Below, piece after piece: positions 27,866 through 39,400 of a stretch of 64,000 bases of DNA. The stretch's first letter is position 1. Each line of letters opens with the position of its first letter. This DNA comes from Cyanoderma ruficeps (lineage: Eukaryota > Chordata > Aves > Passeriformes > Timaliidae): contig VZDJ01000623.1 in NCBI GenBank assembly GCA_008694505.1, positions 3,282,442-3,346,441 of the forward strand, in the 5' to 3' direction. The notes beneath the pieces are model-generated. The model had not been told where the DNA came from. It saw only the letters and a list, made by a program, of their open reading frames with translations, and ran no database searches. The position numbers were made by a program, and so were the translations under genes.

Positions 27866-27889
27866 CTTCCAAATATTAACATTTGGAAG
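27866..27889. repeat. Perfect 9-bp inverted repeat
   Basis: CTTCCAAAT at 27866-27874 and ATTTGGAAG at 27881-27889 are exact reverse complements around a six-base spacer. It lies immediately upstream of the CpG-rich shoulder. CTTCC and GGAAG contain the ETS core in both orientations, so it could be a paired ETS-type site; this is inference. Confidence 0.6.
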
Positions 27890-29061
27890 AGAACAGGCTA
27901 CCTGTAACTTGTGCCAGGAAGGTCGAGCCAAGCAGCTCTGAGCCACCAAGCCGAGCTGGCACACCATCGCCAGGGTCAGCACCGTGGTCCGAGTGAGAGT
28001 GCAGGCAGCAGCCTCCGGCGGGTCCCCTGCCATCGCCCAAGGAGAAAGGGAACAGCCTGATGGGCTTAGCTCCATCGGGAATCCTCCGGTGCCTGGCAGG
28101 CAATTCTAGGCAGAGAAGATGGCACAGACACCCACGCCCGTAACAGCCCCCTCCATGCATGGGCGGGGGACGCTCATCAGAGCCCGGGCGCCAATCTAGA
28201 GGGAACCGGGTCCGAGACACCCCGACATCCAGCTGGAGCTGGGCAGAGCCAGGATCCAGCCTCTCCCGATACCCGAGGCACGGGGAAAGCCCGGTTCAGC
28301 CGAGCCCACGAAGTGCAGCGCGCCAGCACAGGCACCACACCCCCTTCGCCGGTGGAAAGGGCGAGCGGTGCCGGCGTTTTTGTTCAGGACAATGTTTTAA
28401 AATCCCAAACCAAACCAACAAGCTGGGAGTTCAGCTTTCGCTGCGACCCGACTTCCCTGGGAGAGATTTGCTAGATCGCTTCGCATCTGTGTGTGCTGTA
28501 TTGCTAAACCGCTGCCAGGGCTATTATTAGAAACAATTGTCTCTCCTGGAAATTTTATGGAGAGGTTTCAAACAACTTTTCTCCTGCCCTCCTCAGCAGC
28601 CAGCGGGTAACAATACGGCCAAGAACCCTCCTTACGAGGAGCCAGTCTGCGAGGCGTGCAGATGCACTCCCATATAGGCACAGCTTGGAAGCAGAGCTAT
28701 CTATACATTTGTCCTTTCGAGCCCTGAATCTGGAGCAACTTTTCTATTCCCGACTCAGGAAAAGGTGCACAGGGGAAAGGAAAAACAAGACGGGAGGTTT
28801 CCCCTTAGCGAAGCCCCCGGCTCCGCATTAAACTTGCTGCAGCCATTTGGGAAGGGAAGGAGCAGTCCATCTTGGCAGTCAGTGGGGACAGGCAGCCAGA
28901 TTGCTTGGGAAGGGGGGAAGGAATCACAGCACCGGCTTCTCTCCCCCCACACACCGTCTCCTTCCCCCAGCCGCCGCGCTCGGCTCCGTTACTCGCCCAC
29001 CGAATTCAAAGATTTGGGGTTGGGGATTTTTTTTTTTCCTTTTGGAAAGGACAGGCAAAGC

Positions 29062-29091
29062 AGCAGCTGCCCACATTTCTCTCCGTTTGAG
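29062..29091 (+). other. Candidate 3' end of a plus-strand 5' UTR exon
   Basis: Inside the CpG island the plus strand shows GTTTGAG|GTAAATGG, with the proposed exon ending at 29091 and GT at 29092-29093. GAG|GTAAAT is a good match to the vertebrate 5' splice consensus. The upstream segment has no convincing coding frame, so a non-coding first exon would be implied. The start of the exon is not visible; coordinates mark only the last part before the donor. One donor match alone is weak evidence. Confidence 0.25.
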
Positions 29092-29214
29092 GTAAATGGA
29101 GGGAGGGGGCGTGGAGCAGCCCGCACACTGCGGCTGGGCTTTCCCCGGGGGCCGGGGCTGGAAGGGGAGCCCCGGCCCGCCTCGCCTCCCCTCCGCAGAC
29201 AAAGACCCCGTTAC

Positions 29215-29330
29215 CTTCTCCCGCTGCCTCGGCGGCCCCGGCGGCCCCTCAGCTCCGAGCCCGGGGCGAGCGCATCCCCGCCGCACCGCGTCTCCAGGCC
29301 GCGGCTCTACCGCCCCGCATCCATCGTCCG
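29215..29330 (-). other. Candidate minus-strand 5' UTR exon end with two short uORFs
   Basis: Read on the minus strand, the island core contains GGGAGAAG|GTAACG, with the exon ending at 29215 and GT at 29214-29213. Just upstream in transcript order are two short upstream ORFs: a five-codon frame at 29324-29307 and an eight-codon frame at 29275-29249, each closed by a stop before the donor. GC-rich sequence with short uORFs and a donor is typical of a vertebrate 5' UTR first exon. If real, the gene runs leftward out of the island and its coding exons are further left or beyond position 1. I could not identify a second exon. Confidence 0.3.
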
Positions 29331-29525
29331 CCTCTCCGCCGCGGGGTGCGCGGGATGCGCGGCCCTTCCCTCCACTCCCGGCCGCTCCTAGGGCCGTCCC
29401 ATCCTCCCTGCCGGGATGCCGGAACCCTCCTTTCCCCCTTTTTCTTCCCTTTCCCCGCCTGCCGGCCCCCGGCGCCCGGCTCCTGCGCGGCCGCTGCCGC
29501 GCTGCGAGGCTGCGAGGCTGAAGCC

Positions 29526-29579
29526 GGGGAGGGAGGAGGAGGAGGAGGGGGAGGAAGGAGGAGGAAGGAGGGAGGAGGG
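29526..29579 (+). repeat. GGA-rich polypurine tract
   Basis: An imperfect (GGA)n / (GGAGGAAGGA)n run with no pyrimidines, at the edge of the island core. Its complementary strand is a C/T tract. It can adopt G-quadruplex or triplex structures, and such tracts are common just around CpG-island transcription starts. Confidence 0.85.
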
Positions 29580-29603
29580 CAGTGAGCAGCAGTTGGCGCT
29601 GGG

Positions 29604-29611
29604 TCATGTGA
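29604..29611 (+). promoter_or_regulatory. TCATGTGA E-box in CpG island
   Basis: TCATGTGA matches the recognition sequence of the MITF/TFE3/TFEB bHLH-Zip family (TCAYGTGA). It sits just outside the GGA tract in the CpG island, a sensible promoter-proximal place. An eight-base match is expected by chance at modest frequency, so this is only suggestive. Confidence 0.3.
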
Positions 29612-32600
29612 AACAGATGAACCTGGCTCGGGCCTGCCAACATCTGGGCTCCCCCTCGCCTCCGGGAGGAGGATGAAGGGATGAAGGGATGGAAGGACGC
29701 GGGGAGAAAGGGTGCGGGGTTGGCGGTATTCGCCCCCCCTGCCCCCGCGTGCACACCTTGAGATGATAACGGAGAGGGCCGAGAGCAGCGGGGATGCTCC
29801 GTGCAGAGCCCCAGCTGGAGGAAGAGAAGGGCAGCACGGGCCTCGGGCACCCGTGGGGCTGGAGACAGAGCAGCTCCTGCCAGGCTGAAGCCCTGGGAAA
29901 TAGGCCAGCCTCCCTTCTGGTGATTTTTCCCCCTGGTCCTGTCTGGGTGAAGGGTGCAGCCTGTGATGGTGTAAAAGAGTGGGGATGCTGCCCAGCAAGA
30001 GAAAATCTCTACACATTGCACTAGACTAGACCCTCATGCAAGGATGTCACTATTAAATAATTAGATCAGTCAAGAAAGACAGTATGTGTGGGCCTCCAAA
30101 AAGTGCTGATTTATTGATTTAAACATGCACAGCATGAAGCACCCACACCATGATGCTTGTGGTTAAAGCTCTGACTTGTTCCACTGCCACCCCCCCAATC
30201 AGTATTTTCTCTCTGGGGCTGGGGTTATTCTCACTGGGTAAAAGCAGAGGCAGCTGCTGTGCCATGCTCTGGAACAGACAGGCTGGGAAGAAGTTTGCTT
30301 TGGGAGGGAAGGTGTTGGGATGAGCACTTTCCTTCATTTGTTTTCAGCTGGCATTCATGCCACCATGAGGATGCTCATGGTGAGGGTGGATCTGGAACTT
30401 TCATGGGATACAGGAAATTTCCCTCTTTGCCCCACAGGAAGATGACAAAGTCACTCTCCTGACGTGGTGCTGGTGAAGGAGCAGAATGTCTCATTTTAAC
30501 TGGGGGTGTTGATGGGTTTGGTTTGCTGTCAGACTCGAAGTCAAAGCCATGAGTCTTTATGTACTCTCTGGACATAAAGGGGCCAGTGGGCTGCAAAGTC
30601 CTTCTGGGTACAATAACCAAATGCTAGAGCACCTGCACAGTTCCCTCTCCTGTTTTTAAGAGCACGGGCATAAACACAGAGCTGTGTATGCAGCCCCAGG
30701 CAGGCTCACCCATCCAGCTCACTCCACCCAAGGGGATGGCTTTGATTAAGGGGATAAATATCGAGGCAGTTCTGACCTCTGGCTGCTGAGGATTAAGACC
30801 AAGTAGCTAAGGTGGCCCAGCTCTGCTCTGGAGGTGATCCCAAGGTTGGGACAGAGGGGCAAGAAGGACCAAAGGTATCCATTCCTGCTCCAAGAAATGC
30901 AGGGTGACCATGGTTCCATTGCAAGGGTAAAGATTGTGGTTCTATGGGTTCATCTAATCCACATGTACATCCAGCTGCTGAAGTAACCCTGAGGGGCAAA
31001 TCACCAGAACACAAACTGCAAAACCTCCTGGAATTTTAAACCTACTGATTTCAGAAAAAGGTAAAACTTCAAGTTGCCTCCCAAATGCTGTTCTGCTCTT
31101 TCCTTCAACAGAGGTCAAACCCACCTCAAGCAGGTTCTGTCTGCAGTGCTGAAGAAGAGCGCGGACCCCAGCGGTGACTCAGTCCTGACCCTGATCAGAA
31201 CTAGCAAGGAAAAATCACCTTCTCAGGTGGATTTTCACAGAAACAGGAAGTGAAGCTGCTTCAAAAGTGCACTCACGATACAGGTGCCTGCTTGTGCTTG
31301 TTCCTCTCTAGGAATGTGCCAAAGGCATGGACTCTGCCCTTGGCATAGGATGATCCTTCATCTAGCAAAGCCTCAAGGCAGTTTCCGCACCCTTTGCTCT
31401 ATGGCACAGGTTTCCCTTCCAGGGAACTCTCCTGGCAGGATCTGCCTCCAAACCCAGAGCAGACCCAGGATGTGGGGCAGCTTCATTCACCTGGTGAAAA
31501 AAGAGCTCTTCTGGTATGTTAAATAAGCAGCAGAAGAGGTTGGAAGCCCCTAATTGGAAAGTAATTTACTTCATGCTTAGCAGCAAATACTGGAAAACAA
31601 AGTTCCTCTGCCCAAAATTCTACTGTTCAGCTTTCAGAGGAGGTGTAGGGAGTTTCATTAAACTTAGCTGGAAATTATCAGCTCTCTACAATAGTCCAGT
31701 CTTTTCCCTTGGCACAAAACAGGCATGGAGTTTGGAATACTTTGGAGACAGCAAGAGAGCATCTTTACTCATGCCACATGCTACAGTGAGGTGTGCCCAA
31801 AGAGCAATTAGACTGTCCTAGCTGTGAAATCTAAAGCTGCTAAAGCTGCATCTTCCTCATACCCTTTTTAAGGAGATGACCTCTCCTACCCATCCAAGGC
31901 CCCATGAACAACACTTACCCAAAAGGAAGTGCTTAACATTTCCTGCAGTGGTGAGAGATATTCCTACTACATTTCCTTTATCCTCTAATTCATGAAACAA
32001 CTTCTGTATTAAAAATAAGTTGCTTGTCTAAGTGAAGATAACATCCTCTAGGTACCTGATGGAGTTAACAAAGAACTTAGAAATGGGAACTGTTTCTTAT
32101 AATGCGAAAAGACAGTGGAGTATTGTCCTTTGCAAAAGCTGATTATGATTACTCAACCAGAAAGAGTGGTTTTTCTCCAGAACTGGACAAGGGGATTGCA
32201 CCCTTTTTGAGTGCACCCTTTTTTCCTAGAAAAACTGGCCAGATGAGTTTCTTCCCTGGTAAAAATGTTAGTCATCTCATGCACATTCCTCTCTAAATTT
32301 CCTAGTTATAATTCAGCAGTAGCAGCAAAAGTCTTTTTCTTTAAATAAATTCCATAATCTCACAAGGTCTCTGGAGCTAGCACTACCCAAACAATACACC
32401 CTGGTAGCAAACATCCAGTCTGGAGGCAGCAAAGCTGCTTTCATTGCAATGATTAGAAGCAGAGGATGGCCATGATTTTTCCAAGCTGGTTCCTATCATG
32501 GCAAGTCCCAAAACCACAACAGCAACGCATCTATTTTACTTTGACTTGCACAAAATCCAGCTTCCAGCAACCAGACCTGTGCCAAAATAAAAACATGCTG

Positions 32601-33615
32601 ATTCCTTTGTCTTGGTTCTTGATAATAAAGGTAGGAGGAAACACCATGGCCTCGTGCTAGAGAATTACTGTTGACAATTCATTCCCACTCTTGTTAGCAA
32701 AGATTAAAGAACCAAAATACTTTCCAGGAAACGTGGTGATAGGACTGTGGGTGCCATCAGAATGTGTGAGCTGTTACATGAACATTTCTAGTAGCTTCAG
32801 AAAAGCTTAATGAATACTGTCTACACCCAGAACTGCATTAATTAGCACTAACGGGCTGGACGAGATGTCGTGTCATGAAGTAATATTCACACTTACTCCA
32901 TGATTTGCATCCATAAGAGGTGCAGTGCTTTACAGAAGTCAATGCCATTTCCCCCATATGGTACATCTGAAACCCATGGAAGGTGAGGAAAATGCTTTCA
33001 AAGAACATTCAGGATTTGCTGAAGGTGTCTAACTGCCTGCCTCCCTGTGGGAGGTGTCCAATGGCCTAACTCTCATTGATTGTACAACTCTTAACTCATA
33101 ATATTTGAGTGGCAGTAAAAGATTAAAAAGCCTCAAAACTTAAAAAGCAACATGGGCCTAAGTAACTTGGGAGCTGAAATCCATTTCCAGAGATGATATA
33201 AGCTGTTAGGCACACGAATTTCATTGTAAATCAATGCAGCTGACTTACTGTAGCTATGACAAGGGTCAGCCAGACCTAGGAAATGAAATGTCAGGTTAGC
33301 CTATGGGTTAATTCATGTGGTCTCTCTGAAATTCGTCGTATAAAATGGTCTTACTGCTCATGAGCTCTGATGTAGTTTGGCTGGAGAAGAAGCAATGGCA
33401 TCACCTCTTTTCATCTGAAACAATCTGCATCCTCCACACAGTGAATAGGCCTCAATATCAGGAGGTAGAAAAGAGACTGATGTGACCCAGTTGATCACCC
33501 AAGCAACCAGGCTGCCCTCACCCCCTTCCATGGACCAGGGCCAGCAAAAAAGAGATGGAGGTTAGGTGTACCACCACCGAGCCTGTCCCCATCACTCTGT
33601 TTTCCTCTGTAACAG

Positions 33616-33669
33616 GTTTTGATGAGTTGTGACCTTGTGACAATTCACGCTGAGGACTTTGGAAACCAG
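33616..33669 (+). other. Splice-bounded 54-base open segment, exon candidate
   Basis: The acceptor is strong: a pyrimidine-rich tract ending CTCTGTTTTCCTCTGTAACAG at 33615. After 18 open codons (VLMSCDLVTIHAEDFGNQ) comes CAG|GTGGAA at 33670. The length is a multiple of three and phase is 0 at both ends. I do not recognise the peptide. The frame stays open to 33840, so the donor is not forced. Segments like this occur by chance in introns, so the call is speculative. Confidence 0.12.
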
Positions 33670-35887
33670 GTGGAAATCACAGGGATCTCATTCAAAAAAG
33701 TAAAATGCAATTACTCCCAGCAGGACCTGACTCATAACTGGGTCTGGACATGTAAACCATGGGACATAGGGCACATGCAACACCAACTGTCATGGCACAG
33801 CACGCTTCCGACCGGGAAGATCTCCAAGTTTACTGGGTGAACCACGAGATGTTTCTAGTCAAGCCTTTCACAGAAACACTTCCCTTCTGAGATGAACTGT
33901 GGGTGTTATTCCCATGTCATGCTTTCATTAATTTCCAGGACAATCCCTTAAGTAATTGGGGCACAAAAGGCGGGGGGAAAGGGAGAAGCAGGTCTTTAGC
34001 TTTGGACAAAATAAGCCTCCAGGGCGTCTGATTAATTTTCACACAGACTCTACTTAAAGGATCTCAGAGAGCTGAAGAGGGAAGGAAGCAGACCTCGACA
34101 TTCCCAGAGAGCTGGTGCAATAAATCCTCCCTTCATTAGGCAAGGGAAGTGCATGCTGGCAGGATTATTATGCAGGGAAGCAAAGCTCGGTCCTCACGAG
34201 GCAGCTGAATCGGATGGTGGGGACAAGCCAACTCCAGCTGGTTGGTGCTATGACCCTGGGCTGGCAAATCCTGCCTGCTGCCTTCAGCTTCAGCCTGGGG
34301 CTGGTGTGGAAAGGGACAGGAGTCACGTGTTAGTCGCCTGTGTCCCAGTTAGCTCCGGGTAATCCTGGCGTCCAAGAGGCCAAACAAAGCAAACAGCTCA
34401 AGTGTTCATAAGGGACCGAGGAGGAGCCGGCTGTGCCACCAGCCCTCCCGGTGTCACCCACAACTCCATGGAGAGATGCTGGAGAAAAGGGCCACTCTTG
34501 CAGTTCCTTCCTCTTTGCACCCACCTGGGTCTGGGACCCAGGAGAAGAAAGAAGGAAATCTTCCTGATGGAACTTGCTGTGAGCCATGCCTGTCCTTGCA
34601 GAAGGAATGGAAGGGATGAGGGATTCCCCTCCTTGATGGAAGTCAAATCTTTACAAATCTCTTCTCCCATGGGGTAGAGGGGACACATGCCTCCCTTTTC
34701 TTCAGAGCTGAACAAAGCTCTGCCTGAGAAACCTCTTCCTATTCACAGAATATTGCCATTTTCACTTGAAATGGCATGAAAGCAAACCAATGCAGGAAGG
34801 AGCAGACATGGCGACGGCCCCTTCCATCCATAAAAAGGGATTGGTGATGGTGGGAGATGGAGAGGCCTTTCCCCAGGGGAGGAACAGGAGCTCCAGAAGA
34901 TGCTCATGGTGCTGGCAGAGAGCACTTTTTGACTGGGGAAGACCTAGAGAGATGCTTTTAGAGCACCAGCATGGCTCCAGCACAGGCAGAAGTAAAATGC
35001 AAGTAATGAGAAAAAACCTCTTTCATCCAAAGGCAAGTGAACAACCTCATCCATGCAGAAGAACTGCTGAGCAAATGGTGAGTGAATGGCAAGAACCTGA
35101 GAACAAGGCTGGAGAAAGGCAAAATTATTCTCCCCCACACCTTCCTCAGATGCTGCAGTCAACTGGTGCTGGTGAAGGTCAGCCAGAAGCCTTCTTTGAT
35201 GCAAAAGCCAGCACAGGTAATTGTGAAGAACATCAAATGAATCAGCTGAGAGAGCCAAGCCCCAAAACGTGCCTCCCGTTAGGCGAAATCTACATGTACT
35301 TCTTGCACTGAGCTACATAATGATGTCCTTTCTTTTGCACAGAGAAATAAATCAAACTCATTCTCATTTGTTTGGCTTTTTGTACTGAAATAGCCTTTGT
35401 ACTTTGCATGATTTCGGATTTGAAGAATATTTTTGTAGTTTTACACTGCCTTCTACTGAGGACTGCAAAACTTACACCAGTTGGAAAAGCTTTCTATTTC
35501 ACATTTTGCAGAAAATCCTTTTCAATATGGCATCAAAATAATTATTAAAATATTTTTCTAAACAAATGTAGCAAAAAAAAGCCACTCAGATAATGTTTCA
35601 ATACATAACTGCAACCTTAAAAAAGGGCTCAGGAAATATTAAGGTGACACAGTAAAATGACAATTTTAGCAATTGAAATAAAAAGTACTGTAAGCTTGCT
35701 TTCCAATTTCTATTACTTCTTGATTATACTACTTTATTTCTTCAAGTGTTTTTCTCTACTCCATTGCTTGCCCGCCAAACAAAACCAGGGAAAGCTCCTG
35801 TAGGTGTTAGTAGGGGGTAGCCTAATTTCAGATGCAGGTGTGGTTTTTCAGGTAACCTTTTCTTATTGAAAGTTTTCTCTATCTCTG

Positions 35888-35985
35888 TGAGGCAAGATCA
35901 TTACCTCAGTTGAACAGATGGGAAAATGGAGTCATAGAGAGATCAATTTACCTGGGTAAGATCCTGTACCAAATTGGGCACAGAG
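35888..35985 (+). repeat. Possible ancient MIR / CORE-SINE 3' fragment
   Basis: The run CATTACCTCAGTTGAACAG, ATGGGAAAATGGAGTCATAG and AGAGATCAATTTACCTGGG lines up, word by word and in order, with the 3' half of the amniote MIR-type tRNA-SINE: the segment with an ACAGATGAGGAAACTGAGGC core followed by AGAGGTTAAG and a TTGCCCAAGGTC tail. The match is diverged, as expected for an element active before or early in amniote evolution. Judged by eye, without a library search. Confidence 0.4.
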
Positions 35986-36001
35986 AGAGAGGGAGAGACA
36001 G
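35980..36001 (+). repeat. Short GA-rich tract
   Basis: A run of mostly GAGAGAGAGGGAGAGACAGA follows directly after the MIR-like fragment. It is low complexity and too short to be informative alone. Confidence 0.7.
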
Positions 36002-36084
36002 ATGTAGGAATAAATCACAGGCCTTGTGACACCAAACCCTTTGTGCTGGCTTGAGACCCCTCTTCTTCCCCCAGCTAATGAATC

Positions 36085-36400
36085 GGTGATTAACAAAGGC
36101 TGCTCTGTTTCTGACAGTTTTATCAGTGATTTCTACTTTACACTTTTTTTAATCTTTATGAGGCAATCCCCGCAAAGAGAGGAAGAGAACAGAAAATAAA
36201 TCTCGGAGCAAGTAAGCCGTCATGTGATAAAAGTGCAGAGAACAGACCTTATATGTCAGAAAACATTTATCTGACTAATCATGTTTGCATTTAGACCCAG
36301 TCAATAATAAACATCCAAATTACATTTAATATAAAAACATTTTAAATGGGCTTATCTCTTCTAAATAAACACAGAACCAGTCGTAAAGGTGCTCTGCTAG
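36085..36400. promoter_or_regulatory. Candidate conserved non-coding element, forkhead/homeodomain-like
   Basis: AT-rich unique block containing ATCATGTTTGCATTTAG at about 36278 (forkhead and octamer-like), CAATAATAAACATCC at about 36302 (forkhead core ATAAACA), TTACATTTAATA, and retained CpGs (CCCCGCAAAG, TCTCGGAG, GCCGTCATG). No ORF spans it. The texture is that of a developmental enhancer, but conservation could not be tested here. Confidence 0.25.
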
Positions 36401-39400
36401 AGCAAAGGCTCAGTGTTACTTGATTTATTTTTTAACTTGAGTCTGATTACTGCCTATCTGATGTCTTTGGGAGCATGGGCTTCTATTGCTCATCTGAAAA
36501 CTATTTCCTTTTCATTACTGAGGCCCACCAGGATAAACCCCAGCTCTCCTGATACCCTGTCTAGGGTGGTCACCACAAAGACTATTAACCCTCAGACAGG
36601 GAGACTGGAGGGTTTGATTAGTTCACTTCACTAGGGCTGCTCATTTCCTCTCCATACACGGTGGTGGTCTGGTTTCTGAGCATCCTGGGGTCTGCATGGT
36701 TTGCACCAACCAGTGATGTCTCTGTGATGTCTAACTCTGTTTGCATGGGCCAAACAGACCCAGAGGTGCTGGAGACCAGCCCTGAGAAGGGCAGGAGAAC
36801 TTGGAAGTGTTCCAGTGATGGGGTTCAGCAGTCCTTGCTAGCTGCTGTTTGGGACATGAGAGTCTTGAGTGTTGATGCCTCTTTGAGGACTCTTTATGTC
36901 TTTTATCTAATGACTGTAACAGGCCCTGCTGACATATGTGAGGCTGTTGGATAAATGGCGTAGATATTTTCCCCCCAAAATAAGAGATAAGAAACTGAAG
37001 TTCATATGTCCTGGGGAGGTCTCAAACCACAGAGCCTGTGTGTTAAAAGGGTGAACATCTTACCCTAGTTGTTGTGGCTTCAAAAATGCTCCTGTTGCTC
37101 AGCCTGTCATCCCCTACGCCATTTTTGCAGGAAAGGATGGATCAGTGCTGGTTCATAAAAAGTCAACATTATACATCTAATCCCCACTTTGAGAACATCT
37201 GTAACCTGTCTGACAGTACCTCAGACATGAGATGTGGGACTTGCACTGTAGTAGCACAATTTCCCCATGACCACTGTGACTGCTGGGAGTGAGAAACAGG
37301 AGTTATTTTGTTTCTGAAGGCTGGTGAGCGCCACTGAACTTTTCAACCACCAAATCCCCAGTACTTGATGTCTACTATAATGGTAGTTTCTGCAGTTCTG
37401 TAGTGTTGTTGCAGTCTTTGGGCTAAGGAAAACTAGATGCCTGTTTTTGGGATGGAAAACGTGATTATGGTTGAATCTGTTCTCTCCCACCTATTTCTCA
37501 GTGACATTTCAGCTTGTGTTATCCCTCTATCTTCACCTATAACCTGAGTTTGATCATGGCATGCTTCTCTCCATCCTAAGAAGGGTGTGAAGTGTCATGT
37601 ATTAAACCATGAGAGGTGAATAGAGATTTCAGATGTAACACATAAATCGACTATTGTTAAAGTGATACCTTTGCAATGACTCTTTGGGCTTGTTTCATTC
37701 AAAGTACAGCAAGAATTTCTATTCAGATTAGATATGGCAGCGTATTCCATTGGTCAGAAAGGATACCTGGCAATGAAGCCATACAGCACACTAACCAATA
37801 CTTGTGGTTTGGCTTTGCAGAACAGTGATGGTGACTGCACTCGTTAAGATTTTGAGTACATTGAAAACATTTTCATATTAAGTTTGTTGGGAGGGCTATT
37901 ATTAAAGCCATTGAACAGGCTTAAACACAGTCACAGTCAGTGAAATACATATTTTCAGGCAAACCAAGAATTTCTGCAGCAATTCTCATGGAAAGCTGTA
38001 TGGGAGTAGGAGAGGAAATAAAACCCAAATGCCCCACAGTCCCTGATGTTTGCAATCATTGCTTAACTGCAACTAAATACAAATAAACTGCATCCCCAAA
38101 TTTGGAACAAACACCTGCATTGGGAGTTGACTGCATTCATACATTATCCTTTGCATATTCAAGCTATAACAAGGGAAACCAATGATAAAAGGCTTCCCTG
38201 TGCCTTGTCTGTGCAGGATTGCTCAGGATCCACCACGACGGATGGTGGCAGGGCTGTGCTGCTCTCTGGGGACCATGGCTTGGATGTCCCCACCTGATGG
38301 GCAGGTGGGTGGAGTAGGGTCACACATCCCCATCAGGTTTGGACCATCTCAGAGGGGCAGTGATGCTATTTCCCCACGGTAGCTCAGGCTCCTCGTTTAG
38401 AGCAATACTAATTTCCTTGTCCCCTGGCTTGCAGTCAGATACTTCTGCCCCTCCTCCTCATCCCAGAGACAGCTGCCTTGCTGCAGTGACAGTGACCTTA
38501 TGGTCTGAGAGTGCAAGGTTGCCAAGTCTCATGATAGATGACATTTTTCTGAAAACCTGCTTTTCTGGGCTGAATACAGAAGGTGAAGGAGAATAGAGCC
38601 CAACCCTACGCATTTTATTAGTTCCATTATTTTAAAGCAGTCTTAATATTTTTGAACCTTAGTAATTTTGAAAACTGAGTGTGCTCTGCTGCTTAGAGTC
38701 AAGGAAATTGTCTGATGTATCAGGATAAACTTTTTACTGTATGGTGATGACTATTTGCATATGGAAGACTCTGTCCTAGTTCATTTTATAATGACAGTAA
38801 CCAGTTTTCATATAATTTCTCTGCTTGTTGTTTCTTGAGGCGACTACTGTACTTGGAAGCTTCCAAAAGCTCAGCTGCCAGCTTCATGTGAAGGGAGGAC
38901 TGAAATAGATGGGAAATAAATGAGAGAAAGATGAACAAAGCCAATAGTTAAAGGGTCACAGCGGCAGCTTCATTGCAGGAAGAAAAACATTAATTAAATG
39001 TTCTTTCTCCATAACTTGATTAGAAACACAAACTGAAAAGCTGACCTGGGTGGTCTTGTTTCAAAGGAGTTAAAGGAAAGATGTTTTCTTTGTGCAGAGG
39101 GGCCTGGAGAAATAGGCACAAGTTTTTCCTGCCCCAAGTGGGATAAAAGAGTCAAGTGTGGGAACAAGTGCTGGGAAGCAGAGAGATGGGCCAAAAAATG
39201 GGCAAAATGCTGCCTATAAAACCCATCCTGGAAGTCAGCAGTGCTGGCAGCAATCGAGAAGGCAGGTTGTTAGGGAGGGAGTGAGGGCTGGCAGTGGGAT
39301 TTGTGTTGCTGCTGACACAACACAGTGGCTGTGTCCCCGTGCCTGGCCTGGGACAAGCCTTCTCCTGGGCAGGGCTGTGCAGCATCAGCCCAAGTGAATT

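Larger units (their letters stand above)
19426..28129. other. Non-coding stretch, no supported gene
   Basis: No exon, RNA gene or full repeat is recognised. ORFs such as 21490-21777 and 24262-24717 show no family similarity or splice context. The stretch holds a CpG-dense hairpin at 20271-20333, a segment with conserved texture at 20560-20925, two perfect short inverted repeats (27335-27351 and 27866-27889) and, from about 27950, a rising CpG density that leads into the CpG island. Confidence 0.55.
28130..29860. promoter_or_regulatory. CpG island, probable promoter region
   Basis: CpG density rises abruptly over the background. A shoulder at about 28130-28400 and a core at about 28950-29860 are separated by a less CpG-rich stretch. 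The core is very GC-rich, with near-unsuppressed CpG between 29200 and 29520. Elements visible are a GC box (TGGGCGGGGG at 28160-28169), a CCAAT box at about 28191, a GGGGGCGTGG Sp/KLF-type site at about 29105, an E-box TCATGTGA at 29604-29611 and a polypurine GGA run. No clear TATA box is present. Islands of this type mark vertebrate promoters, often of widely expressed or developmental genes. The gene and its direction cannot be named: plausible splice donors exist on both strands and no recognisable coding sequence lies inside. Confidence 0.9.

Noticed and set aside
28765..29391. 208-codon plus-strand ORF
   Set aside because: Same GC effect in the CpG island; overlapping long frames exist on both strands and no domain is visible.
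28924..30021. 365-codon and 255-codon minus-strand ORFs
   Set aside because: They lie across the CpG island, where high GC removes stop codons from all frames. Composition is low-complexity P/R/G/S, and several frames are open at once. Not evidence of a protein.
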